Source: Bacteroidales bacterium UBA1757
Lineage (GTDB): Bacteria > Bacteroidota > Bacteroidia > Bacteroidales > UBA1402
Reading direction: 5' to 3'
DNA length: 7,337 nt
Assembly: GCA_002315625.1 (NCBI GenBank)
Contig: DCHH01000013.1
Coordinates: forward strand, 13,066-20,402
The notes below the pieces were generated by a model. The model did not search any database and had not been told where the DNA came from. It worked only from the letters and a program-made list of their open reading frames with translations. Shown piece by piece: positions 1-6,362 of this stretch; within the stretch, counting starts at the first letter, position 1, and the number at the start of each line of letters is the position of its first letter. A program made the translations under genes and the position numbers.

Positions 1-192
1 CTGGCCAAGACCTACCGTGACGACTGCATGGATGCCCTCCATCAGGAATATCCTCAGTATCAGTGGCTTCAGAATAAAGGCTACCCCACTGCAGCCCATC
101 GTCAGGCCATAGCCCAGTCGGGACCGTCGCCGTACCATCGACTCTCCTTCCGCCTCCTTCCGGAAGACGATCCGCAGCTCTCATTATTCTGA
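1..192 (+). CDS. rnhB: Ribonuclease HII, C-terminal 63 residues (5' truncated by window)
   Basis: RNase HII cuts RNA in RNA-DNA hybrids and starts removal of single ribonucleotides from genomic DNA in the cytoplasm. The window enters the gene in frame 1, and the frame stays open to the TGA at 190-192. The visible tail carries the family's conserved end: an AKTYRD block (the Asp after Arg is normally the fourth metal-binding acidic residue), then a YPQY-x-W segment, NKGYPT, AAHRQAI and SPYHRLSF. The NKGYPT Tyr probably corresponds to the residue that recognises the RNA-DNA junction. The earlier active-site residues (the DExG motif and third Asp) lie outside the window. The next gene has its own predicted promoter, so rnhB is probably not co-transcribed with it by design. 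No convincing hairpin terminator follows the stop. Identification is firm from motif order. Confidence 0.93.
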   Translation: MAKTYRDDCMDALHQEYPQYQWLQNKGYPTAAHRQAIAQSGPSPYHRLSFRLLPEDDPQLSLF

Positions 193-201
193 AAGTGCCG
201 T

Positions 202-233
202 TTTGATTTTTTGCCGGAGAAATGTTACCTTAG
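202..233 (+). promoter_or_regulatory. Predicted Bacteroidetes-type promoter for the three-gene redox unit
   Basis: A TTTG at 202-205 is followed after exactly 20 bp by TACCTTAG at 226-233. This fits the Bacteroidetes primary sigma consensus TTTG-N19-21-TAnnTTTG at all positions but one (A for T in the TTTG part). Transcription would begin around 238-242, giving a very short leader before the ATG at 251. The site lies just after the rnhB stop and inside any longer version of the next reading frame, so it also decides the start of that gene. Confidence 0.65.
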
Positions 234-250
234 CAGCAAATTTACGGACT

Positions 251-1243
251 ATGCCGACCAGACGCCTTTTATTGTCTATATCCCTGTTTATCACGCTTTT
301 AGCAACAGCACAAGAAGCACGTTGGGAAGCCATACCTTTCGGTGACTTCGAGCATTGGGCCACGCGTCACCTTACCGAGTCGAGACTTCTTGGCGGACGG
401 CAGAGAACCATCTATATGCTCGGACCGACCGAGACGATTTATGGCAACAAGCCCTACGATATGTCCAAGACCATCTGGTCCTCCTCAAATGCATACGCAA
501 AACTTCTGGGTATCACCAAGATAAGCTGCGGAGTCCGCCCCGATGTCCGCGTCACCGACTTTGCCCTGCCGACCGGCGAAAAGTTTCACGGGACAAAGTG
601 CGCCCGGCTGGAAAGTCTGATTGACTCGTGTGTGGTGGCCGGAATAATCAACCTGAAAGTTCTTTCGACCGGCTGCCTGTTGTGGGGCGACATTGACGAC
701 CCGCTCAGTGCCATAGAGAACCCGTACAAAGTCTTTGACTGGGGTATTCCATTCACTGGCAAACCGAAGGCTTTCATCTTGGACTACAAGACTTTACTCC
801 ATCCTTCCGACTCAATCTGCCACGTTTTCGGCCGCAAGGTCAAGAAACTCCCCGGTAACGACCACGCCGAAATCCGACTGATGCTGCAGAACCGTCAGGA
901 AGACGCTTCCGGCAACCTGATTGTCCGCCGTGTAGGCACTGCCATCTACCAGATTCACGACAGCAGCGACGGGTGGGTGAACCAGTTCCGCGTCCCCATC
1001 ATTTACGGAGATGCCACCAAAGACCCTTCATATCAAGATTTTATGGGACTCCTTTCGGCCGACCTCCACTACTATGCCCGCAACAGCAAGGGTGACAACG
1101 TCGAATTCGGCGAAGTGGGCTGGGCCGACCCCGACACCCCTGTAACCCATGCCATGCTCCTTATTCAGGTGGGCTGTTACCCTGCCTTCTACGGTACACC
1201 AGGCAACACGATGTGGGTCGATAACCTATACTTTGAATACTAA
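251..1243 (+). CDS. Secreted PCMD-like (putative carbohydrate metabolism domain) envelope protein
   Basis: The product has 330 residues. It begins with a Sec signal peptide: positive MPTRR, hydrophobic core at about 6-18, and a likely signal peptidase I site after ATA at 18-20. There is no lipobox Cys, so it is probably soluble in the periplasm or loosely envelope-bound. The mature part resembles the PCMD family of Bacteroidetes: a GDFEHW start at 31-36, a GIPFTGKPKAF block at 165-175 followed by a DYK, a VGTAIYQI block near 228-235, W242 leading into a beta-rich FRVPIIYGD stretch, and a closing WVDNLYFEY at 322-330. These families tend to have jelly-roll-like glycan-binding folds, but no enzyme activity is established and no catalytic residue can be named. 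The frame is open back to an ATG at 203, but the predicted promoter at 202-233 and the signal peptide favour 251. The gap to the next gene is 11 bp, implying one operon with the redox genes. Family call moderate, secretion strong. Confidence 0.7.
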   Translation: MPTRRLLLSISLFITLLATAQEARWEAIPFGDFEHWATRHLTESRLLGGRQRTIYMLGPTETIYGNKPYDMSKTIWSSSNAYAKLLGITKISCGVRPDVRVTDFALPTGEKFHGTKCARLESLIDSCVVAGIINLKVLSTGCLLWGDIDDPLSAIENPYKVFDWGIPFTGKPKAFILDYKTLLHPSDSICHVFGRKVKKLPGNDHAEIRLMLQNRQEDASGNLIVRRVGTAIYQIHDSSDGWVNQFRVPIIYGDATKDPSYQDFMGLLSADLHYYARNSKGDNVEFGEVGWADPDTPVTHAMLLIQVGCYPAFYGTPGNTMWVDNLYFEY

Positions 1244-1254
1244 ACTTCAACAAT

Positions 1255-2754
1255 ATGCTGCGCAAAATCCGCATAACTCTGGCCACGGTCTTTTTCCTTG
1301 GAATCCTCCTGTTGTTTTTGGATTTCACAGGAGTGACCCATGTCTATTTGAGATGGATGGCATCCGTCCAGTTCATCCCGGCACTTCTCGCCCATAACCT
1401 GATTATTGTAATCGGACTGGTTTTGCTGACGCTTCTTTTCGGCAGGGTCTATTGTTCCGTAATCTGCCCTCTGGGCATCTTTCAGGACATATTCGGATGG
1501 ATGGGCAAGAAGGCAAAACGCAACCGCTACAAGTATTCGCCTGCCAGAAAGTGGCTGCGAAGAATCATGCTCGTGGTTTTTATTATCCTTCTTCTCCTTG
1601 GCGGATGCTCGCTTTTCGCCCTTCTGGCCCCCTACAGCGCATTCGGCCGCATGGCAGAGAACCTTTTCGCCCCAGTCGTGCTTTGGCTCAACAACCTGCT
1701 GGCCGTATGGTCACAGAAGGCCGGCAACTACGCCTTCTACCCCAGAGAAATCTGGATTAAGGGCATCGGAGCCTTTGTCGTCGCCTGCGTCACATTCGTC
1801 GCCCTCGGCTTTCTTGCCTGGCGCAACGGACGCACCTACTGTAACACAATCTGCCCGGTAGGCACTATTCTCGGAGGCATTTCGCAGTTTTCATGGTTCA
1901 AGCCCGTTATCGATACGACCAAATGTAACGGTTGCCGCTCGTGCGAGCGCAACTGCAAGGCTTCCTGCATAGACTCGAAAAACCATGCTGTGGATTATAC
2001 CCGCTGTGTGGTTTGCTTCGACTGCATCGAGAAGTGCAAACAGGGGGCCATTTCATACAGACATACGAAAGGAGCCTTCAAACAGGCTTTTGCTAACCAG
2101 AAACCCGAAGAGGCCTTATCAAACGGCATGAGCCGCCGCAGTTTCCTTACTGTTACCGGAGCATTTGCCCTTGCCGCCACTGCCGAGGCCAAGGAGAAAA
2201 AACTGCGTCGTGGACTGGCCGCTATTGAGGACAAGAAAGAACCTGTTCGCCATACCCCGATTGTTCCAGCCGGAGCATTGGGATTCAAGCACTTGACTGA
2301 CCATTGTACCGCCTGCGGACTCTGTATTGCCGCCTGTCCGAACAAGGTTTTGCGGGCCTCCGACAAACTGGGCAATTTTCTTCAGCCGGTAATGTCGTAC
2401 GAGCAGGGGTACTGCCGACCGGAATGCACGAAATGTGCCGACGTTTGCCCCAACAATGCCATCCGACCCATAACACGGGAAGAGAAGTCGTCAGTCCAGA
2501 TTGGACATGCCGTCTGGGTTCGCGAAAATTGCATACCTCTTGTCAACGGCAACTCTTGCGGCAACTGTGCACGCCATTGCCCGTCGGGTGCCATCACGAT
2601 GGTTCCGTCGGTCGAGGGTGAGCCTTCGTCACCCAAGATTCCGGCCGTCAACGAGGAGCGCTGCATAGGATGCGGTGCCTGCGAGTATCTCTGCCCCGCC
2701 CGCCCCTTCAGCGCCATCTATGTAGAAGGCCACGAGCACCACAAAGAAATCTAA
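1255..2754 (+). CDS. NapH-NapG-like fusion: six-cluster membrane iron-sulfur protein, putative quinol dehydrogenase
   Basis: The product has 499 residues in two parts. Residues 1-265 look like NapH/MauN: four membrane segments (about 8-24, 48-65, 103-125 and 170-188), two matching GRxYCxxICPxG motifs after segments 2 and 4 (C67/C71, C196/C200), then two cytoplasmic [4Fe-4S] sites (C224, C227, C230, C234; C251, C254, C257, C261). Residues 291-499 look like NapG/MauM: a twin-arginine motif SRRSFLT at 293-299 with a hydrophobic stretch to about 310, then four more cluster sites (C351/354/357/361; C387/391/394/398; C426/435/438/442; C470/473/476/480). In Nap systems NapH and NapG are separate proteins that pass electrons from menaquinol to the periplasm. 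Here one chain could do both, with the Tat segment as a fifth membrane span placing the last four clusters outside. No napA, napB or nitrate enzyme is present, so the partner is not nitrate reductase. The next gene, 15 bp away, encodes a Tat-type iron-sulfur reductase, which is the likely partner. It ends in tandem TAA stops. Electron direction is unknown. Confidence 0.85.
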   Translation: MLRKIRITLATVFFLGILLLFLDFTGVTHVYLRWMASVQFIPALLAHNLIIVIGLVLLTLLFGRVYCSVICPLGIFQDIFGWMGKKAKRNRYKYSPARKWLRRIMLVVFIILLLLGGCSLFALLAPYSAFGRMAENLFAPVVLWLNNLLAVWSQKAGNYAFYPREIWIKGIGAFVVACVTFVALGFLAWRNGRTYCNTICPVGTILGGISQFSWFKPVIDTTKCNGCRSCERNCKASCIDSKNHAVDYTRCVVCFDCIEKCKQGAISYRHTKGAFKQAFANQKPEEALSNGMSRRSFLTVTGAFALAATAEAKEKKLRRGLAAIEDKKEPVRHTPIVPAGALGFKHLTDHCTACGLCIAACPNKVLRASDKLGNFLQPVMSYEQGYCRPECTKCADVCPNNAIRPITREEKSSVQIGHAVWVRENCIPLVNGNSCGNCARHCPSGAITMVPSVEGEPSSPKIPAVNEERCIGCGACEYLCPARPFSAIYVEGHEHHKEI

Positions 2755-2769
2755 TAATCGCAAACAGCT

Positions 2770-4155
2770 ATGAAACAAGAGAATATAGACCGTCGTAGAT
2801 TTCTTAGACGCCTTGCCGGCGGAGCTGCCGCCATCACTGTGGCCACTGCCTGTAACAAGGTCAAGAACAGTCCCATTGCATCTGTAGTCGCCCCCTCATC
2901 AAATGCCGACGAGGTACCGACCGGTGCAATGACCTACCGCACACAGCCCCGTACAGGTGCCAAAGTCTCCCTTTTGGGCTACGGCTGCATGCGCTGGCCG
3001 TCGGTCAGCAAGAAAGACCGTACCGTCGATCAGGAGCAGGTGAACCACCTCGTTGACTATGCAATTGAACATGGTGTGAACTATTTCGACACCGCCCCAG
3101 TCTATCATGGCGGACTTTCCGAACGCATCACGGGTATTGCCCTCAACCGCCACCCCCGCGAGAGTTTCCAAATAGCCACCAAGCTGTCGAACTACGACCG
3201 CAGCAAATGGAGTGAGGAAGCCTCCAAGGCTATGTATCTCAACTCTTTCAAGGAACTGGGAGTGGATTATATCGACTATTATCTGCTTCACGGCGTAGGC
3301 AGCGGCAACACAGTTGAACAGTTCAATGCCCGCTTCGTCGATAACGGAATGCTCGATTTTCTGCTCAAGGAGCGTGAAGAGGGACGCATCCGCCATCTGG
3401 GTTTCTCCTTCCACGGCCCCAGGGAGATGTTTGACTATGCCATGCAAGTTCACGAGACCTACCACTGGGACTTTGTGCAGATTCAGATGAACTACATCGA
3501 CTGGGATCATGCCGGCGGCCGAAATGTCAACGCCTCGTACCTCTACGAAGAGCTTCACAAACGCGGTATTCCGGTTGTCATCATGGAGCCGCTTCTTGGT
3601 GGACGTCTGTCTAAAGTGAACGATTTCATATCCGCATCGTTCAAGGAGCACGACCCTCAGACCAGTGTCGCTTCGTGGGCATTCCGCTTTGCAGGCACTC
3701 CAGAAGGAGTTCTGACTGTTCTGAGCGGCATGACTTATATGGAGCACTTGCAGGACAATATCCGCACTTATTCTCCTTTGAAACCGCTTACAGAGGAGGA
3801 CGACCTGATGTTTTTAGACAAGATGGCGGTGCTGTTCCAGAACTATCCTACTATTCCGTGCACAACTTGTAATTATTGCATGCCCTGCCCCTACGGCATC
3901 GATATCCCTGGGATTTTCTCCTTATATAATAAGTGTGTCAATGAGGGGAATGTTCCTGCTTCGGCCGAAGACCCCGATTACAGACGGGCTCGCAGGGCTT
4001 TCCTTGTGAGTTACCAGCGGGCTATTGATGACGTGCGGCAGGCCGACCATTGTATCGGGTGTAATCAGTGCGTGGGCAAGTGTCCGCAGCGCATTGCCAT
4101 CCCCATCCAGCTCCAACGCCTCGACAAAATCATCGACGAGCTCAAGAAAGGATAA
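2770..4155 (+). CDS. Tat-signal aldo/keto reductase with C-terminal 2x[4Fe-4S] ferredoxin domain
   Basis: The product has 461 residues. The N-terminus has a Tat motif RRRFLR at 8-13, a hydrophobic region at 16-26 and Cys28 after VATA, a possible but imperfect lipobox. It is therefore predicted to be exported folded and possibly lipid-anchored. Residues about 55-340 form an aldo/keto reductase barrel of the COG1453 type. The catalytic tetrad appears intact: D107 and Y112 in FDTAPVY, K138 in ATKLS, H174 in LLHG. The ferredoxin domain carries C364/367/370/373 followed by Pro, then C428/431/434/438 followed by Pro. Classical aldo/keto reductases use soluble NAD(P)H, which is absent from the periplasm. 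So the enzyme may be exported with bound cofactor, as Zymomonas glucose-fructose oxidoreductase is, or exchange electrons through its clusters with the NapHG-like protein encoded just upstream. The substrate is unknown; a sugar or sugar-like carbonyl would suit the PCMD-like neighbour but is a guess. Its stop lies 9 bp from the stop of the convergent gene. Family call strong, location and partner inferred. Confidence 0.87.
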   Translation: MKQENIDRRRFLRRLAGGAAAITVATACNKVKNSPIASVVAPSSNADEVPTGAMTYRTQPRTGAKVSLLGYGCMRWPSVSKKDRTVDQEQVNHLVDYAIEHGVNYFDTAPVYHGGLSERITGIALNRHPRESFQIATKLSNYDRSKWSEEASKAMYLNSFKELGVDYIDYYLLHGVGSGNTVEQFNARFVDNGMLDFLLKEREEGRIRHLGFSFHGPREMFDYAMQVHETYHWDFVQIQMNYIDWDHAGGRNVNASYLYEELHKRGIPVVIMEPLLGGRLSKVNDFISASFKEHDPQTSVASWAFRFAGTPEGVLTVLSGMTYMEHLQDNIRTYSPLKPLTEEDDLMFLDKMAVLFQNYPTIPCTTCNYCMPCPYGIDIPGIFSLYNKCVNEGNVPASAEDPDYRRARRAFLVSYQRAIDDVRQADHCIGCNQCVGKCPQRIAIPIQLQRLDKIIDELKKG

Positions 4156-4164
4156 CCATCCGCT

Positions 4165-5325
4165 TTATTTGAAGAGTGTGCGGGCATCGGCCATGCGCTC
4201 GGAAATGGCGACATGGAACGGGCAGCGGCTCTCGCACCCGCGACAAGCCACACAATCGGAAGCATTGTGCGACAAAGCCCTGTAATGCTCCCGCACCGAA
4301 GCCGGCACCTCCTCCTGCATCATCGCCAAGTCATATAACTTGTTAACCATAGCAATATCAATCAATTGCGGACATGGCTGACAATGACCGCAATAGGTAC
4401 ACTGCCCATCAAAACGATGAACCGGCGCCGCAGCCAGAACCGAAGCATAGTCCTTCTCCTCAGCCGTAGCAGTTTCATATTCAACAGCCTTCAGAACCTG
4501 CTCGGGAGAACCATACCCAGCCAGCACCGAAGCCACTCCAGGACGTGTCAAAGCATAGTGGAGGCATTGCACAGGGGTCAAAGCCACACCAAAAGGCGAT
4601 GTCCCAGCATCAAAAAGCCGTCCGCCTGCGTATGGCTTCATCACTGTAATTCCAATCCCCTTCTGCTCGCACAACTGGTACAACTCCCTGCGCTCCGGAG
4701 CAATCCGTCCCTGCAGCTGCGAATCGTACTTTTCGACAAAATAATTGTCAATATTGTCGGTCGGAGGCATCATATCGAATGCGGGATTTATGCTGAAAAG
4801 AATCATCTCAACAATTCCGCTTTCAGCCGCCATCTTGGCAATCAACGGATTATGGGTGCTCATACCGATATGGCGAACCTTCCCGCAAGCCTTGAGTTCC
4901 ATCACATAGTCGAGATAGCGGCTCCCCTCGCCATTCACCCCGACCACCCGTTTCCACTCAGCCTCCTGGTCGATATAGTGAATCATTCCAAGGTCGATGT
5001 AGTCGGTCTGCAAATAGCGCAGCAAATCCTCGAATGTGGCCCTGCAACTGATAAGGTTGCGCGAGCGGACATACTGCCCCTTCTGCCACGTTGAACCGAT
5101 ATGTCCCTGAATATACCACTCGTGACGGTGCCCCATGAGCGCCTTTCCGATATTCATGCGCACCTGAGGGGTCGGCATCCAGCAGTCGAGAATGTTGATT
5201 CCACAGTCATGGGCAGTGTCGAGAATAGCCTTGCACTCCTCAAGCGTCTTGTTTTCCAGCCACTCGCCACCCATGCCAATCTCGCTGACCGGCAGGCCCG
5301 TATTGCCTAATAACCTGTAGTTCAT
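4165..5325 (-). CDS. Cytoplasmic aldo/keto reductase-like protein with ferredoxin domain, atypical active site
   Basis: The product has 386 residues and no export signal; it starts directly with the barrel (MNYRLLGNTGLPVSEIGMGG). A C-terminal 2x[4Fe-4S] domain follows, with C309/312/315/318 before Pro and C358/361/364/368 before Pro. The overall layout matches the plus-strand reductase, but the active site differs. D47 is kept (ILDCW) and H116 is kept (MIHYID), while the catalytic Tyr is missing (DCWMPTPQV where DTAPVY is usual) and the Lys is missing (YIQGHIGS where IATKLS is usual, leaving H75 nearby). The altered segments look like well-formed conserved motifs rather than decay, and the frame is intact. 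I recall a widespread COG1453 subgroup with this GHIGS signature in anaerobes, but no function for it. Its ATG overlaps the TGA of the upstream cation transporter gene by ATGA, so translation is probably coupled. Substrate and electron partner are unknown; reduction through the clusters by ferredoxin is possible. Confidence 0.87.
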   Translation of the reverse strand: MNYRLLGNTGLPVSEIGMGGEWLENKTLEECKAILDTAHDCGINILDCWMPTPQVRMNIGKALMGHRHEWYIQGHIGSTWQKGQYVRSRNLISCRATFEDLLRYLQTDYIDLGMIHYIDQEAEWKRVVGVNGEGSRYLDYVMELKACGKVRHIGMSTHNPLIAKMAAESGIVEMILFSINPAFDMMPPTDNIDNYFVEKYDSQLQGRIAPERRELYQLCEQKGIGITVMKPYAGGRLFDAGTSPFGVALTPVQCLHYALTRPGVASVLAGYGSPEQVLKAVEYETATAEEKDYASVLAAAPVHRFDGQCTYCGHCQPCPQLIDIAMVNKLYDLAMMQEEVPASVREHYRALSHNASDCVACRGCESRCPFHVAISERMADARTLFK

Positions 5326-6230
5326 TTTGAATCAATATCTGGTTCAACATGAAGGGAAATCTGCGACTGCTCACCAAACCGTTTGCAAAGAGCCTCCTCA
5401 ACAGCCGTGGCTATGTCGTGCCCGGCCTCCACGGTAATATCGGGCGAGACTACCACATGGGCATCCATGATATAAGACGAGCCCATCTTGCGGGTCTTTA
5501 GGTTGTGAACATCGTGCACTCCCTCAACAGAATCGGCTATTGCAATAATCTCATTTTCAATGTCATCAGATAACGAAACATCAAGTAATTCTTCAACTGC
5601 CGGCTTTCCGATTTCAACGGCGGCAACGACGATGAATACCGCTATGACACACCCCGCTACCGGGTCGAGGACTGTCCACTTTTCCCCCAGGAAGATTGCT
5701 CCTCCGATACCTAAAAGCGAGCCTATGGATGAAAGTGCATCGGTACGGTGATGCCAGGCATTGGCAATCACGGCAGGACTGTCAACCTGCCGCCCGACCT
5801 TGACCGTAAAGCGGTATGTCCACTCCTTGGCCAGGATTGAAACCACAGCCGCATAGAATGCTATCATACCCGGAGCCTCAAGTGTCTCTCCATGCACCAC
5901 ACGGAGGATGTCACTGATGCCGCTCGCAAGCAGTTTGACAGCAATACCGACAAGTAATGCACTGATTATCAGTGCTGCCAGCGTCTCGAACTTACCGTGG
6001 CCATAGTCGTGGCTCTTATCCTTTTCCTTCGAGGAGATTCTGACAAAAACAAGTACAATAAAGTCGCTCACCAGGTCTGAAAGTGAGTGGACTGCATCGG
6101 AGACCATAGCCGCACTATGTCCGACAATACCTGCTACGAACTTGGCAGCAGTCAGCACCAGATTAACCACCGCACCAAGCAGTGTTACCTGTGTAACCCT
6201 CTTCTGCCGCTCTTCCTGAATAGTACCCAT
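5322..6230 (-). CDS. Cation diffusion facilitator family metal exporter (FieF/YiiP-like)
   Basis: The product has 302 residues, the usual length for the family. Such proteins are inner-membrane dimers that export Zn2+, Fe2+ or Mn2+ from the cytoplasm in exchange for protons. About six membrane segments are visible (roughly 14-34, 41-63, 84-104, 119-135, 163-181 and 189-206). The transport site is H48-xxx-D52 in segment 2 (AVHSLSD) and H160-xxx-D164 at segment 5 (AWHHRTDA). This H-D-H-D set is most often linked to zinc, though the C-terminal domain resembles the Fe/Zn FieF group. The DYGHGKFE loop at 75-82 is a family signature. The cytoplasmic domain (about 210-298) has the expected metal-site histidines H239, H258, H271 and H294 in VHDVHNL, DAHVV, AGHDIA and HVEP. 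It is the first gene of a two-gene unit, with its TGA overlapping the next ATG. A -7 element lies 20 bp upstream of the start, next to operator-like repeats that could be metal-responsive. Family is certain, metal is not. Confidence 0.93.
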   Translation of the reverse strand: MGTIQEERQKRVTQVTLLGAVVNLVLTAAKFVAGIVGHSAAMVSDAVHSLSDLVSDFIVLVFVRISSKEKDKSHDYGHGKFETLAALIISALLVGIAVKLLASGISDILRVVHGETLEAPGMIAFYAAVVSILAKEWTYRFTVKVGRQVDSPAVIANAWHHRTDALSSIGSLLGIGGAIFLGEKWTVLDPVAGCVIAVFIVVAAVEIGKPAVEELLDVSLSDDIENEIIAIADSVEGVHDVHNLKTRKMGSSYIMDAHVVVSPDITVEAGHDIATAVEEALCKRFGEQSQISLHVEPDIDSK

Positions 6231-6249
6231 AATCTTTTTATAAGGGATG

Positions 6250-6257
6250 CAAACTTA
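6250..6257 (-). promoter_or_regulatory. Predicted -7 element for the cation exporter / reductase unit
   Basis: Read on the minus strand this is TAAGTTTG, a perfect match to the Bacteroidetes -7 consensus TAnnTTTG, followed by CA. It lies 20 bp before the exporter ATG (6228-6230), giving a short leader. No TTTG is seen at the expected -33 position (around 6277-6282). The promoter may thus be weak or activator-dependent, and a repeat sits exactly there. Confidence 0.55.
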
Positions 6258-6260
6258 CAT

Positions 6261-6304
6261 AAAATCCGCGGCATTGAGGATTTTAGCGGCATGAAAAATT
6301 TTTC
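6261..6304. repeat. Operator-like repeat cluster between divergent promoters
   Basis: Three elements are packed into 44 bp. AAAATCC at 6261-6267 and GGATTTT at 6278-6284 form a perfect 7-bp inverted repeat with a 10-bp spacer. GCGGCAT occurs at 6268-6274 and again at 6286-6292 as a direct repeat with an 18-bp period. GAAAAATTTTTC at 6293-6304 is a perfect 12-bp palindrome. The inverted repeat covers the spacer and -33 zone of the minus-strand promoter, where a repressor or activator would sit. No specific regulator family can be assigned, and AT-rich stretches give some of this by chance. Confidence 0.4.
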
Positions 6305-6313
6305 GGAAAACAT

Positions 6314-6345
6314 GTTGCAATCTCCATAGAATCGGCGTATATTTA
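6314..6345 (+). promoter_or_regulatory. Predicted Bacteroidetes-type promoter for the helicase gene
   Basis: GTTG at 6314-6317 is followed after 20 bp by TATATTTA at 6338-6345. Each box differs from the TTTG / TAnnTTTG consensus by one base, and the spacing is ideal. The start codon is 17 bp downstream of the -7 box. It points away from the exporter promoter, making 6231-6362 a divergent control region. Confidence 0.5.
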
Positions 6346-6362
6346 AGCAAACAAATAAAGCC

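Noticed and set aside
203..250. A longer N-terminus for the PCMD-like protein starting at ATG 203
   Set aside because: It would overlap the predicted promoter at 202-233 and put 16 residues ahead of a well-formed signal peptide. The start at 251 explains both.
2128..2754. A separate napG-like gene starting at the internal ATG 2128
   Set aside because: The frame is continuous with the NapH-like half, with no stop, gap or ribosome site between them. Internal initiation cannot be excluded, but a single fused product is the simpler call.
2899..3747. 282-residue open frame antisense to the plus-strand aldo/keto reductase
   Set aside because: It lies wholly inside a gene with clear domains and motifs, shows no recognisable domain, and has no promoter-like sequence in front. 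It is a by-product of codon bias.
4366..5094. 242-residue open frame on the plus strand inside the minus-strand reductase
   Set aside because: Its composition is low in recognisable structure, it has no domain, and it is fully antisense to a gene with intact motifs.
2770..5325. The two aldo/keto reductase-ferredoxin genes as a recent inverted duplication
   Set aside because: The proteins share layout and cluster spacing but differ over most of their length, including the active site and export signal, so they are distant paralogs rather than a recent copy.
6261..6284. AAAATCC/GGATTTT inverted repeat as a transcription terminator
   Set aside because: The stem is short and AT-rich with a 10-base loop, it sits upstream of both genes rather than after one, and both neighbours diverge from here.
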